This document shows positions 1-13,904 of a stretch of 64,000 nt of DNA, piece after piece. Origin of the DNA: Rhexocercosporidium sp. MPI-PUGE-AT-0058 (Eukaryota; Ascomycota; Leotiomycetes; Helotiales); the NCBI GenBank assembly GCA_020746875.1, contig JAGTJL010000005.1:806001-870000 (forward strand). The letters are read 5' to 3'. The notes beneath the pieces are model-generated. The model was not told the DNA's origin. It saw only the letters and a program-made list of their open reading frames with translations, and searched no databases. The position numbers were made by a program, and so were the translations under genes. Numbering within the stretch: the stretch's first letter is position 1; every line of letters starts with the position of its first letter.

Positions 1-1412
1 GCGGACGATGAGATCAAGAGCAGATATATTCGACGAGTCAACACGCAAACGCGGACCTCCAGAACCTACAGATGGACTAGATGCTGCAAAGCGACAGAAG
101 CTGGGAGCTCCTATGCCAAAAATTGTGCCCAGATTCCATGTACCGCCTCTGACACCTGGCCCACATACCATTGCGACACTCTTCACAGTTACTACAGATG
201 AGGCGCTAAAGACCTTCGATGTTTCGCAGTTGTCGGAAGACTTGGTCTTAAAGATCTGCGTCGCTATCATGCAGAAGATTGATGCAGATACGCTCAATCA
301 AGCAGTTGAGGTAAGCTTGATATATATCCAAAGTATCACAATTCTAACAATGCTAGGGTGTCCGTCAAAGATACAAGACTCTTGAAGCTGCTTCACCCGT
401 CGTTCCCAATCCAGCAACTGCTCCTTTAGACGTGGAAGAAGAAGATGACTACGAGCCAGATTTCTATGCAGCAGAAGATACGGAGCAGATACTCAACAAG
501 CTTGACAATGCCCCCCCAGAAGACACAACCGTCACAGCTCCCAGTGTGGCTCTTGGACGCTTCACACTTCCCGCGCCTCCACCTTTGACTCTGGAGCAAG
601 CCACTCAAGTAGGCCAAGTGACTATCGTGAAGATGTTCGATGTGATGAAGTCATTGGATGAGAGGGGGAAGAAGTCCAAAGCGGGCATCAATCGACTTGC
701 AGCTAGTGCATATGATCGCGATGCATGGGTCACTATTCTCAGTCGGCTAGCAACTCGTGCACCAGGACTATTGGAAGGATTGGAAGTAATCAAGTCAGAG
801 AAAGAGGGCCCGGTCTCAATTTCTCTCGCCACCAAAATTCGGGAGTACCTCTGCGCGTACATCCTAGAAGATTTCCGGAAGCGTCTTGATACAGCACTCA
901 CATGGCTCTGTGAAGAATGGTACAATGACAAGATCCAGATGAAGGCTTCCGCAACCGCCCCTCTGCATTACGAGGAATGGGTTCTCAAGGTCCTGGATGG
1001 CATGGTACCGTATCTGGATGGTCAAGACAGAGGTCTAGTCATCAAGTTCCTCGGTGAAATACCTGGTTTGAGCATGGATGTCTTGGATCGTGTGAAGGGT
1101 CTTTGCAGAGATCCCGCCACGGTAAATATGGCGTTGCAGAGTCTATTGTTTCTGGTTGCTTATAGGCCGCCTGTGAGAGAATTGGTTCTTAATGCTGTGG
1201 AGGATGTTTGGGATATTTGTAAGCGCTCACTTCACCTTTCGAAGTCTTGAGACCGGAAATTAACGAAAGTAGACGAGGACGCGCGACCAATGGTCGTTAA
1301 ACTCTTCACGAAATGGAGACCAGGTCTCTCGGACCGTCTGAAAGCCGTCGATCCAGCAGTTGATGTAGAGAAGAAGAAATTTCCGAACGGCGATACTCCT
1401 ATTGCTACTTGA
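1..1412 (+). CDS. PTA1: Symplekin/Pta1, mRNA cleavage and polyadenylation factor subunit (5' end outside window)
   Basis: Scaffold subunit of the nuclear pre-mRNA 3'-end cleavage and polyadenylation complex. The visible 436 residues come from three exons (frame open from base 2 to 310, then 357-1218 and 1273-1412), with introns at 311-356 and 1219-1272. The frame is open at the left edge with no upstream stop, so the N-terminal part lies outside the window. Seen: a basic linker DAAKRQKLGAP, the fungal Pta1-like segment HVPPLTPGPHTIATLF, an acidic stretch EEEDDYEPDF, then an alpha-helical C-terminal half ending in the conserved block YEDARPMVVKLFTKWRPG, which is only formed after splicing out the second intron. 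Family assignment rests on recognition of this C-terminal architecture. I am confident it is symplekin-like. The exact upstream start cannot be judged. Confidence 0.85.
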
Positions 1413-2318
1413 ACGCCTCCTGCCTAGTTTTCTACGAAATGCAGAACAAAAATTCTGGCGCTGTTTGTACTTTAGCTTCAGTTCTTCCAACTACCTTTTG
1501 CGTTTATGTTTGCTGAGCGTGCATGCTTGTATGCATGTTTTTAGGGGCATGGTGCATGGACGGCGTTATGGTTTTGGAAGGGAGGAATAAAGGCCGCTTG
1601 TCTTGGGATGAGACGCGGATGAGATATTAAAAAAGTGGTGATGGATCGATGGGTTTGGAAGCATTGTATTTGTGTACTGCGATTGGTGAGTGAGGGAAAA
1701 CTCTTTGCGAGACGAAAAAGCGAGAGCAGGATTACATCGCAATATTGATAGTATGGATAGGTTAGACTTTCACAGACAGCTAACAGCGGATATTCAGGGA
1801 TATCCTTTCTAGCTGTTGGTAGTGGCGGCAGTTGTGGTCGTTATGGTGGGTGAGAAATGAACGGTGTTCCTGCATGCCAATATCTTTGTGTGCTGTGATT
1901 CTGCTTTACGACTGGGAGAGTGAGTCATCATTACCTGTACCGGCATGTGCTTACAGGCAATTTTGAGACTGGCACCAGATAGTTGGGGTGCTGGTGAAGG
2001 GAATATTTGGTTATAATTACCACGAGGCTCTGGCGAAATTCAGTCACTCCTTCGGAGACGCAACATCAGAACCTATCTTTTGTAGGGATCTGCCCTTTCA
2101 GTACACGCCAATAACCTCTCCTTATAAGCGCCGCTTCTCCTTGGCCGACGATGTGGTTCCGTCTTTGGAAGCGCGAATCAGCCGCACGCTCAGCCGTAAT
2201 CCTATCGGTGCCCTGTATTATTGACTCCCAAAGCCATTTATCGCTGCATGACAATTTGAACATCATCCAAGATCCCAAGAGTAGATTCCTTATTTCCAAA
2301 CCACAGTTTTACTCTCGG
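1413..2318. other. Intergenic, no gene seen
   Basis: No recognisable coding sequence. It holds the 3' flank of symplekin and the upstream region of the CorA-like gene. A short open frame at 1988-2224 could contain the missing first exon of the CorA-like gene, but no convincing donor site links them. Confidence 0.5.
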
Positions 2319-2321
2319 TAG

Positions 2322-3949
2322 AGTGATCAAGATTTCGTCAACGAAGATGGATCCTGTTTTGGCCCCCAAACCGGAGCCTGCTCCCAAGTCTCAATCGAAG
2401 AAATTCACGGGACTTACGTCTCCCGACTCAAAAACCTTCTGAGCGAACGGCCTGACATACAATGGTCTCTCGAATCTAAGGGATCAGGCGAGACTAGGGT
2501 TGCCTTCACAGACGCCGTAGAGAACCACAATATAGCTATCCCTGAAGACCTTGTTGCACGAGCAGCAATTCTTAGGGATTATAAGAAACTCAGCTTTTGT
2601 GTCATCGAAAACATATCTGCGGAGTATGTCGAAGTACTCGGTACGGAATGGGGAATCGACCCGATGTTCTTCATTGAACATGCCGGCAATCGGAGGAGAG
2701 ACGAGCTATGGAAGCAGAAGATCTTTAGTTGGCCAGACCACTCATCGACTAGAGGTCGAGAGAACTCCGATTCACTGCGAAGCGAATCGCCGGCAAGAGA
2801 GCAATTCTTTCTGGAAAGTAGGTCGGGGCACTTGGACGGTGTGTTCGAGTATCACAATGTGATCTCAGATCTTCCGGCTTCGGCATTTGAGAATTTGACA
2901 TCTTCTCCCAACTTCGTCAATCGCCACTGTTTCAAAGATGAGAAATGGGCACTTCAATCGAATACTCGATTGTCTTACTGCCGGCCTAGCATGTGGATGT
3001 GTGAGTACTCGTTTCTGAACTGTGCAGTACATTTACTAACGGGCCATTTGGTGCAGACTTATTCCTTGTCGATGCACCCGTGAAACTACCTTCCAATATT
3101 CTCGAGACACGATCACCATCACCGCCCACGTTGAGATTTATGTATTCGAGCAGCAGAGGGGGGGTCGAATTTCCACGACTCTACCGTATGTTTCACAATG
3201 AGTACAGTATCTTTGAAAACCTCAAAGTCTTCTGCCAGCACGGCTGGCACCGCCAGATCCTCTTCGTCGACAAAGCATACAGCCAAAAAGGCCGCTTGCC
3301 AATCGATGGTACCCGAGAAGTCCTTCCCTGCCATCCCATGATGTATCTATTAGCAAGCTGTTTGTACGCCGAGAATTTGCGGTATCTTGACAAGGAGATC
3401 AAGCGAATTAGTTTCAAGGAGATTAGGAATCCTCGATTGGAAATTAATACCGAGTTGCACGATAGACGAGAAAATCTCGCTCGCATTAAGCAAGGACTAG
3501 TAGAGACGTCACTGTGGATCCCAGCGGATGTTACAGAATTCTTCGCGAATCATCCAGTTGGAGCAGATCCATCGATTGGGCGGCGAATCCGAACGAAAAA
3601 TTGGGAACGTCTTATTGATGAAACTGCGAAGCTTGAAGGTTTCCTGATGGAGACGTTGCAGCTGTTCATGAGCTCTGTCAGCGTCCAAGACAGTCGAATG
3701 AGCATCAATCAATCCCGCCGGGGGAGTCAGCTCACCCTGCTGGCACTTATCTACGTACCTCTCTCGTTTATCACTGGGATATTTGGCATGAATGTCCAGC
3801 AGATAAATAGTTCTGGGTTAAACATTTGGGTGTGTTTCGTTACGCTTGTACCGGTGATCGTGATTACTTTTCTGGTATTCTTGGCTGTCAAGCTTTACAG
3901 CGATAGGAAAGCTGAAATGAAGAAGAGCGCGGATCCTTCGAAAGTCTAG
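2322..3949 (+). CDS. CorA-like Mg2+/divalent-metal transporter family protein, 5' end unresolved
   Basis: Fungal member of the CorA/ZntB-like transporter superfamily. Two exons are clear: open frame from 2322 (just after an in-frame TAG at 2319) to 3000, and 3057-3949, with an intron at 3001-3056 (GTGAGT...CAG). The C-terminus has the hallmark first transmembrane helix ending in the GMN motif (TGIFGMNVQQ), followed by a second helix (VCFVTLVPVIVITFLVFLAV) and a short basic tail, as in CorA. The upstream part is a long cytosolic domain with MFFIEHAGNRRR and WHRQILFVDKAY. Odd: no ATG occurs in this frame before 2664. An ATG in good context at 2347 lies in another frame that stops at about 2442. 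Either a 5' exon is unrecognised or there is a one-base frameshift near 2385. Substrate is inferred only from family membership. Confidence 0.75.
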
Positions 3950-5232
3950 ATATCTTTGTTTTGTTTGTTTGGAAGCGAGATTTAAATGCCGGGTAGCAGA
4001 ATTTCCCCCGAAAGTAGAGAACAGATATCCTACCAGAATACAGAATATATAGGGCAATTTCGAGGGATCCAAGACATAAATCATGGTGTACTGGGCAGCT
4101 GGAATATTTCTTGCCCAATATTCGAATACGAGCCTTCTATATCCAAAACTTTGCGCTGCACCATCAACCGTTGTGCTTGGAACCTTTAAGGAACTGTGCT
4201 AAAGCAAAAGCTGCTTCTGATATTAGAAGGTCCCTTAGGGAGGCCGCAGTGACACGCCGTCGGATCAAGAACTGAGGAGAAATGTAGGCACCACTGAACC
4301 ATCTCATGGGGCGTGTAGATTGGAGACTGGATAGCTTGAAAGTACAATGGATGGCTTACTTCGCGCTGGATTAACTGGTTCGCCGACTTCATGATAGCGA
4401 ATCGCTAGCCGAGGATTTGTTGACAATATTCACGACTTCGCCAACGAGATATTTATCGCAGCGTTTGTCAGCCTAAAATAAGGTTGAAGTGAGTTGTCTA
4501 CAAGCATTTTATATCAAAAATGGAGTTTCAACTTCTCATAAGATAGGTGAAATTCCTCTAATGCGCGGCGGAGGATGGTCAAGAATGACTGTCGGGTGAG
4601 CCTTTGGCTCGAGTTGTTTTGTCTGCTGTTGCAATGTCTGCTGTTGCAAAATCCGAATGCAACGGTACAGACTTATGAAGAACAAAGTCATACGAATGCG
4701 AAGTGTGTAAACTAACACAGGCAATCAGTATTCAAGCCGCCCCAATCACTCTTTTACTGATCCAGTTGCGCCAAGTGGCTTCGAAATCCATTGAAAGAGC
4801 TCTCGGTAACGTGGGTAAAACAGCAACCTCGAAATCGATGGAAATTCATCCAGACAGATTTCTGGCCAATGCTCAACTTCTCGTACTCCAGGTGTGGATT
4901 ACAGCCATTTCCCCCTTGAGATTAAAGTTCGAAATGCGTTCAAGACTGGGTGCCAGATTTACTAGTGTGCCATAGACCCCAGTCCTCAACTTTTCAGCTT
5001 TATTTTATAGAATGGCAATCAGGATAAATTATAGTAATAGATATCTTCACAATCGAAATTGAGTTGATAGAGGTGAAGCTTTGCAATCTTGAAGAACTAA
5101 GTCTGCTTTGAAACAGAATTGTCGTTCATACAGAGCGAAGCTGCGAAGCATCAAAATCCCCATCCCTATCTCCATCTTCGGCCTCCACCAACACCTATAC
5201 CGTGCTAGTCTTAACTACTCCTTCATATCACT
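3950..5232. other. Intergenic between converging CorA-like and SDR genes
   Basis: Contains both 3' flanks. I see no supported gene. A 15-bp tandem duplication lies at 4621-4649. Confidence 0.5.
4621..4649. repeat. 15-bp tandem duplication
   Basis: The unit GTCTGCTGTTGCAAT is followed directly by a near-identical second copy, differing only at its last base. It is a simple two-copy duplication in intergenic DNA. Confidence 0.8.
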
Positions 5233-6531
<1,299 letters not shown>

Positions 6532-7137
6532 TTTTGGTTTTGGGAGGGAGGTTTTGGTTGGGCTGGGTTAGGTGGTATGGATAGATGGAGTTCTGGGACG
6601 ACAGGCGTGGGGGGGTTGATGGTTGGTACAGTGGAAAGTTTAAGCTTTGGATGACATTGATATCCATTGAAAGGTAGAATCTGAAGCTAAGATTATTAGT
6701 CATCAGGATTGTTTGCTGGGACTTTGAAGGACTGCGGACTCTTAGAAGGAGAGGGTTTGTTTACGTCACGTAAGGTTATCCGTTGCTTTCTTCGCTTGTT
6801 TGCACATCCTACAATATTCCACACGAGGACAATGAGGCTGCTGGTACAGAACTACTCTTTTCTATTCTGTTTGGCACTCGCCGACTTGGACTGAACACAC
6901 GTCGAGTGGCGACTTACTCTTCAAAGCATTATAATCAGAAGATAGACAGAATATAAAGTATCACACTATTCAAGACGCTAACGCTCATATAATGCAGTTC
7001 GGCATGTTTGCACGCCTGTGCATGCATGCTCGAATGAACTCCCCAAAGCCAATCACGCAATCTAGCCTGTTTACCCTCTCCCTGCCATGGATATCCAAAC
7101 TCCTATGTACTAAATACGCCATGATTCCTATTTGGTC
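6532..7137. other. SDR promoter and Pns1 3' flank
   Basis: No gene seen. It contains purine/pyrimidine-rich stretches upstream of the SDR start and the 3' flank of the Pns1-like gene, both on the minus strand. Confidence 0.5.
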
Positions 7138-9479
7138 TCAAGGCAAATCTCTTTCTCTCCCTTCTCCAAAAAGGTATCCCGCCTCGAGACAGTAAGCTCC
7201 ACCGCCTGCCATGCCTCTCTCACTACCCCAGCAGACCACGCTCGCATCCACGATACCACTTAGCACACCTTCCATTGCACCAAGCACGCCCCAGCCGATG
7301 AAACTCGCTACTAAGCCGACGACATAAGCGTATGCGCTACCTCTGATACCGGCACCCTCTGGCATTGCGATGTTAAGTTGTCGAGCTGTCGCGACCCAGC
7401 CGCCGAAACCGAGAGCCATTGCCATGATAAAGCGAGTTGCGTGGAGGAGGAGTTTCGCTAGTCTGTATGGGAGGAGAGGTGTTGTTTGGTGGTTTCGGGC
7501 GTTGAATGAGCGAGGTGTGAGGGTTGTTGTCGGCGCTTGAGGGCTGAGGAAAGTCATTTGACTTAGGCCTCTAGCAGAAGGGTGGAGAGCTTGAGAGTGG
7601 ATTGCCGCGTACGTGAGGGTAAGGGGGTTGGTAAGAGCCGCGATCGGTGTTGGGATTAAGGAGTAAGCGAAGATTGTTACTACACTCAGGATGCGTCGAG
7701 GAAGTAAGAGGAGTGGGAGGCGGATGAGGAGTGCGATCAAGGTCGACAAGCAGATCGTACCGAAAATTGTGGTCGTTGCATGACTGAACGCGGCTATGAC
7801 TACCTCTCTCGATGCTGGAGATGGAATGGCATTTCGGTGGAAGTACCATTGAGACACTGTCGCTCCTGTGGTTGATCTCTGGATACCGCTGATCACAGAC
7901 AGAGTCCATATGTACATGAGTACAAAATAGACTGCCAACCACCAACTTGTCGCATCAATGATAAATCTGGTCACTGAAGTCGACAGGTGACCTCCCAGGA
8001 ATACTCTCGTAAACATTCCCAACCACATCCAAGTCCACACGACCACAGCCCCCAAAGTAGCAAAGCCCATTCCAAGAAGAGCAGGGTTGGCTGCTAGAAT
8101 CCTTGAGGCAAACTCCAATATACCAATTGCCTTGTTCAAAGAATGACGACCTTTGTAGATTGTATACAGCCAGACTAAGGCGAAAACCCCGGGAATGAAG
8201 GATAGCCACCTCATTGCCTTGTCTTGGAGGCTGTGTCCGTGTGCAGTCCCCTTGTAACTCGACACAAATGGGTAGAGAGAGAACGAAAACAGAATGACCG
8301 GCACGGCGAGTAAGATCAGGTGTACCAAAGATCTTACGAACGACCGCAGCAGGGCAATCCAGACGAGTGAGACAATGATCGAGACTACCGTATCAACCGC
8401 AAATAAGTGGAAAGACGCGCGGAGAGTGGTATATATAGTATCACCAATATTCCTGCTGGGGGTTTCGGTATGGAGGAAGACAAGGAAGAAGGTTGCGAAT
8501 AGTGCCCCGAGGCAAATCAAATAGAGGGACCCCCAAAAGACATCATGTTTCGGTGCTTCAGCCATGGTCGTAGCTATCGTAGCCGGAACGGTCTCGACTG
8601 AACTTGGCGGTCTTGAAATATCAGCCCCAGCCATTCGGTGTGCTTCCGCATCTCTTTCTTGTCGACTTTGCTTGGAATCCGTGGGTAACCTAATAGGTCC
8701 AGATTTGGGTGCTGATCGGAAGTTCTGGAAAGCAGGTGGGCTATCCTCCATTTCCACGGCCAGATCGTCTGGTGGATCATCATCCTCTACCGTTGACTCG
8801 AGTCCAATATCCTCCATCCTTTCCCGACCTCGACTGCTCGCCTCACTGCTCCTCCGTAAGCTTTCCCCGTCCTTGTCACTACCCTCTTCCCCAATCGTCC
8901 CTGGCGTCCGGCCTCTTCCTCTCGTACTCCGACCTCCTCCATTCCAGCTACTCTTTATGCCCCGTCCCCTCCCCCGGTCTTCAGTAGCCCTCCCATCATC
9001 ATCTTTGGTTGTCTCCACCGACTCATTACTCGCCTCCGGATCCGTCTCACGACTCTCGTCCAAACGTGCTATAGGAGCAAAGGTCCTTCTTGACTTCTGC
9101 AGAGCGAAGAAATCCGCAGTTTCCCTCTCCCGCTCCTCCTCGTCATCCTCTTCCCGGAAGTCATCCAAAGCACTGTGAAACAGAGGCGCGTCTGGAGGAG
9201 CAGCAGAGTAGCGGGTGAAGTTGAAGTTGGAGGTCGACTGATATGGGTTCCCAAGCCGCGAGGAGTATCCGCGAGACTGGTTCCGGAAGGGCTGGCTTGC
9301 TTGTCGGTATCTGTCGTTGGGGTTTCGGGATGGAGGGTCGGCGTTATCAGGTTGTACGAAGTTCGAGAATCGCGATTGTGACTGGGCTAGGAACCTCGAA
9401 GCGTCTATAAATTCGAGGTTAGACTAACCTGTATAATATACGCACTCTTCTAGGACATCTACTTACATTCTGAGAACAT
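7138..9479 (-). CDS. PNS1: Pns1/choline transporter-like (SLC44/CTL) membrane protein
   Basis: Polytopic plasma-membrane protein of the choline transporter-like family; the yeast Pns1 role is not well defined. Two exons: a 13-nt first exon 9479-9467 (MFSE plus one base), an intron 9466-9405, and 9404-7138. Total 2280 nt, 759 residues. The N-terminal ~250 residues are charged and low complexity (EEDDEEERERE, SRGRGR-like and acidic runs), presumably cytosolic. The rest has about ten hydrophobic helices, including segments near YLICLGALFATFFLVFL and ILLAVPVILFSFSLYPFV, and the conserved CTL C-terminal region GVLGAMEGVLSGIVDASVVC. The splice join creates MFSEYASRFLAQSQSR, which I recognise as the usual fungal Pns1 N-terminus and which fixes the start. 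The upstream 1.1 kb is shared with the divergent Rab gene. Confidence 0.88.
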
Positions 9480-10560
9480 CTTCGACGCTCATGCAGTGAT
9501 GCAGATGGCTCGAAGCTGGAGTTATTCGACGTGACTGATAAGGCCGTCACCGCCTACAGGGAGTAGAGTTTCGCTCGAGTCCTTTACTGAATCTCCTAGA
9601 TGTGAAGGAGGACGTGAATGAGAGTGCACTGGCATACAAAAGTGTCTTGTGGTGAATTCAAGCTAAGATCCAGAGTCGAGAGGGAAGTTGTTTGGGCGAG
9701 AGTTAGTCAGTCAGTCACACACCGAGTGGATGAGGTGCTGTGGTGCTGATCGCTGCCAGGCAGAAGATGAGGCGGTCGGTCAGTCGGTCGGTCGGTGGTG
9801 GCAGAACCAGGATGGGATGCGATGGGATGGGATGGATCCTTGACAAAGCCACCGATAAAGCTACGTACGGTACAGTACTGTAGCTATAGTTGCCACGGCT
9901 TATTCAGAACGTGCCGTTTCCTGCAGGAAAGGGGAATACTGGAAGAATAAACAAGGTAATGAATGTGTGAATGTACTGTCATGATGTGTATTGTTTCTTC
10001 TCGTTTACGCAATGTCCTCAAGTCTTTGGCAGCTGATAGCCGCATCGGATCAACTCTTCTTATGTATGTCTTGTCTTGGTCGCAAGCAGCAACTCCCCAT
10101 CACACACACCACGACGCAGCTGCAAGAGACGTCAACAACTCGGCATCCGATGATCAGCCACCACGGCACGGCACTAAGATAGGGGATAATCCAATCAGCA
10201 CTGGGCGTGAAGCTTGAGGGGAGAGCTCATGAGAATGAGAGGGAATCCTTGAAGCTTGCTTGATGAACCAACCGTTCAAAGCCCTACCTAGAAGTACATA
10301 TCATTGCTCAACGCGGAAGAATACCTTCAACTATCAACTCTTCACAAAGCCTGAAGAAATCCGACTCCCTCTTATCTAGGGCTTGGACACCACCTTACAC
10401 TAACCTAATTATCGCCACAATCATCATCACGACTGACGACCCCGGTATCTGGATCTTGCTCGAGTCGCGTGCCAAAAGATACCACTTGCAGCATCCGCCA
10501 CGGGTACCTACCTGCTCGATAGCGCTCCAACCACAGGCCATTCCACTCCATACTTTCCTC
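9480..10560. promoter_or_regulatory. Shared divergent upstream region of Pns1-like and Rab genes
   Basis: A 1.08-kb gap between two divergently transcribed genes, so it must hold both promoters. It contains GGTC/GGTCAGTC and GATGG microsatellite-like runs around 9775-9840 and a CT-rich leader before the Rab ATG. No specific binding site can be assigned with confidence. Confidence 0.5.
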
Positions 10561-11389
10561 ATGTCCTCTCCGTCATGGGATTACATAGCGAAGCTCGTCT
10601 GTATAGGCGATAGCGGAACAGGCAAATCCTCACTCACGATCCGACTTTGCGAAGGCCGTTTCTCCCCACATCATGACGTTACGATAGGAGTAGAATTCGG
10701 TACTTGCTCCCTAATCCACCCCACAATATTGGAATAGATGCTAATTCCTCTCAACAGGCTCTCGAATCGTCCCCGTCGGCCCACCAAACACTCCCCTCCC
10801 AACACCCAAACCCAGCGCCCGCGATCCCTCCCTCCCAGATATCTCCGAAGGCCTCCCTGAACCACGGCGTGCCGAGCCGAAGATAGAACAGAAGCACATG
10901 AAGCTGAGTCTCTGGGACACGGCAGGCCAGGAAACGTACAAGAGCGTAACGAGGAGTTATTTTCGCGGTGCGTCGGGGGCGCTGTTGGTGTTTGATATCT
11001 CGAGAAGGCCCACTTTCACACATGTTACGGATTGGCTCAATGATCTGAGGCAGATTGCCGAGCCGGATATCGTGGTTGTGTTGGTAGGGAATAAGAGCGA
11101 TTTGGCTTCTGGAGATGAGAATAAGAGGGAGGTGACGAAGGAGGAGGCGGAGGAGTGGGCGAAGAAGAATGGGGTGTTGGAGTACGTGGAAACGAGTGCG
11201 AAGAGTGGAGAGGGTGTTGAGATGGCGTTTGGGAGGGTTGCGGAGAGGATCTATATGAATGTTGAGGCGGGGAAGTATGATTTGAATGATAGGAGATCTG
11301 GGGTTAAAGGGCCACCAGCTGGAGGGAATCGAAGTGGAGTCAAGTTATCGAGAAATACTCAGACAACTGCGGGTTATGGCTGTTGTTGA
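10561..11389 (+). CDS. Rab family small GTPase, Rab4/Ypt4-like, with interswitch insertion
   Basis: Vesicle-traffic GTPase. Exons 10561-10699 and 10758-11389 (intron 10700-10757) give 771 nt, 256 residues, longer than the usual 205-220. Seen: P-loop GDSGTGKSS (residues 16-24), switch I Thr41 in TIGVEFG, DxxG in WDTAGQE (99-105), NKSD, ETSAK, and a C-terminal GCC double cysteine for geranylgeranylation. The start is the ATG immediately before SSPSWDYIAK; an in-frame ATG 105 nt upstream is less likely because Rabs begin close to the P-loop. About 36 extra proline- and charge-rich residues (roughly 53-90) lie between SRIVPVG and KHMKLSLWDTAGQ, in the beta2-beta3 loop. Rab4/Ypt4 is the best guess from EFGSRI and YFRGASGALLV; Rab2/Rab14 relatives are the alternative. 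Confidence 0.88.
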
Positions 11390-12889
11390 TTCAGTCGTTT
11401 TTGTAGGATCACCAACAGGTTGACGCTGATGACTTACGGGCCGATTTGTATAGTTTTGCATTCATGGCGTTGGGAGCATACTAGATACACCAAGCGCTTG
11501 GGTGGAATGTAGGAATATGATGGAAGTTCGATTTACCTTTTGAAGTTTTCAAAGGACGTGATAAACTCCCAGTTGGAGGTTTCTTGGAATCAAGTGATGT
11601 GGAGCAGCAGGTAGTGCTACTACACCACTCAGCTCTTTCTTTAACTTTCCGAATATATTCTATTTTAAAGTTGGCCAATTCCCTGCAACGCTCACACGAG
11701 CACGAGGCAAAAGGTTAGACCGAACTCAGATGGGGGGTTTTTTTGGTGCGTTCTAGGTCAGTTCTCGATTTTTTTTAGAGGCAAGAAAGGAAACTGGCAC
11801 AGTCATTTGGTGACTTGACTTAGTACTCGGCGAGCATCAAGTCAGACACCTCTCCTTCCAGGAGACTAGTTGCTGTCAAGAGTTGTCTTTTCTTCACCGT
11901 TCTCTATACTGTCATTTCTTTCCTTTACAAAGTTTCTCTGCATATACCTACTCACATAGATTAGGGACGAGATTAGCGTTATAACAGCATTCGTGGAATT
12001 GTTGCTGAGAGCTTACCTTTTTGCTATAACATTGCAGCCTTGCTCCTACTTGTGGCTTTCTTGGTCTTAATGCGACAACAACAGCTGCGGGGTGTGCGAA
12101 TTACCGCCGATTGAGGCCTGTTGAGGATATTTTATAGTCATACAGGGGATGGATGGGCAAATCATTATTTGACGGGGCTTTCACTTGCTCTTGTTTTCTT
12201 ATTCTTTCGTTTGGTGGGTCATTTCAATGACTGTTATTCCGCCTGTTCTTATACTCGATTTTCTTGTCAGCTGAAGGATCACACGGTCAATATCAATACA
12301 GATCCACAGGAAAAGTCGGTTCGTTTGTATGTAAACAAAGGTTGAAGACCCAGATGTAGTTCTCGAGCCATAGATATTTGGCAAGTTGGTAGAAAGTCAA
12401 GTTTCCTGGACATAGCACTCTAGGTACAGAGGCATATCCGTGGACCTGCCAAAAGCGGCACGTTCTAGTCACGAGATATACATCGCGTCATCGTCCAGCC
12501 CCTCACCAAGCAATCACTGCCAAGGTTTAGCCACTGTGACGAATCTCAGGCATACTCACAGCCTTCAAACCTCGGTCCGTCAAAGACAATTCCAGAATTA
12601 AACTTTCCGTTGGGTGATACTTTCAGCCCGGTTCCGTATCATCAGGTTCGCATTGGTGGCTGAGATCAACAGGGGGCGATCGGGGCTGAGCAAGGTGGGT
12701 TACGTCTCGCGGGTGAGGGGCAATTCGAGAGCTTAAAGACCAGGAATCTCGGTCCTTCAACCCACCACCCCTCACCACATCATCATCACCGCCGGCTTAC
12801 TTCGCAACGTACAGAAAACTACTTAACTCAACCTCGAAAAGGACGAAATTCACACTTTCTTATTTGCGCATTAAGAAATAAATACTAAT
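11390..12889. other. Intergenic, no gene seen
   Basis: 3' flank of the Rab gene and upstream region of the WW-domain gene. Several short open frames show no family resemblance or codon pattern that I would call coding. Confidence 0.5.
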
Positions 12890-13904
12890 ATGGCCGACTT
12901 TGTTCCCCCAAGCGGGCCCCCACCTCCTAAGGTTCCGGAGGGCTGGAAGGCCCAATGGAATGAACAGTACAGCGAATGGTATTTGCCCGACTTCTACGCT
13001 CAATCGATGAGAGGGTATAACTAACAAAATACAGGTTCTATGTCAATATCTACACCAAAAAATCCCAATGGGATAAGCCAACCGAACCAGTCTACCCACC
13101 TCCATCCGATGGCGCGCCCCCAGGAGCTCCTCCAGGATACGCCGGAGGTGGCCATCCCCAACCTACAGACACGAAGCACAACCCCTACGAATCCAGTATG
13201 AACCCCAACGTCGAATCTGACGCCGCACTCGCAGCTCGTTTGCAGGCCGAAGAGGATCAACGTGCTGGGAATACAAGCCGAGGCGCGCAACAAGATTATC
13301 AGAATACACCCATGCCGGGACAAGCACCTGGCTATGGTCAGCAACAAGGCTACGGCCAGCAGCAAGGCTACGGCCAACCGCAACAACAAAATTATGGACA
13401 GGAACTTCCTGCTAGGGAACAGAAGAAGAGTGGCGGATTTCTAGGAAAGCTATTGGGCAAGGCGAGTGGAGGGTCGAGTAGCCATGGTGGCGGTAGCGGG
13501 GGCGGACTGAGCTCTTTCATGAAGCCACAACAACCGCACTACGGAGGTGGTGGTGGTTATGGCCAGCCGGGCTACGGTCAGCAAGGCTATGGACAGCAAG
13601 GTTTTATGCAGCAGGGCTATGGCCGGCCTGGATATGGTGGCGGAGGATACGGCGGCGGCGGATATGGCGGTGCGCCCAAGAAGAGTGGTATGGGAGCTGG
13701 AGGTGCGGCGGCACTTGGTGTTGGTGGTGGTTTGGTGGGTGGAATGCTGATTGCTGATGCGATGAATGATCATGATGAGCAAGAGGCATATCAAGAGGGC
13801 TATCGTATGTGCAATTTCCCCTTTCATACAAAACTCGTGCTAACAATATCACAGAGGATGGTGATGATGGAGGCGACTTCGGAGGTGATGATGGTGGGGA
13901 ATAG
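12890..13904 (+). CDS. WW-domain protein with Gly/Tyr/Gln-rich low-complexity tail
   Basis: Three exons, 12890-12978, 13035-13804 and 13855-13904, total 909 nt, 302 residues. A single WW domain spans about residues 15-46: first Trp19 in PEGWKAQWNEQYSEWFY and second Trp42 with Pro45 in KKSQWDKPTEP. The first intron interrupts the domain at Trp30. The middle and C-terminal parts are prion-like: repeated GYGQQ units, GYGGGGYGG runs, a basic patch KKSGGFLGKLLGK, then a hydrophobic glycine-rich segment ALGVGGGLVGGMLIADAM and an acidic tail rich in DD and GG. WW domains bind proline-rich peptides, and the tail suggests self-association or membrane contact, but the function is unknown. The small third exon (50 nt) encodes only the acidic terminus. 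Confidence 0.88.
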
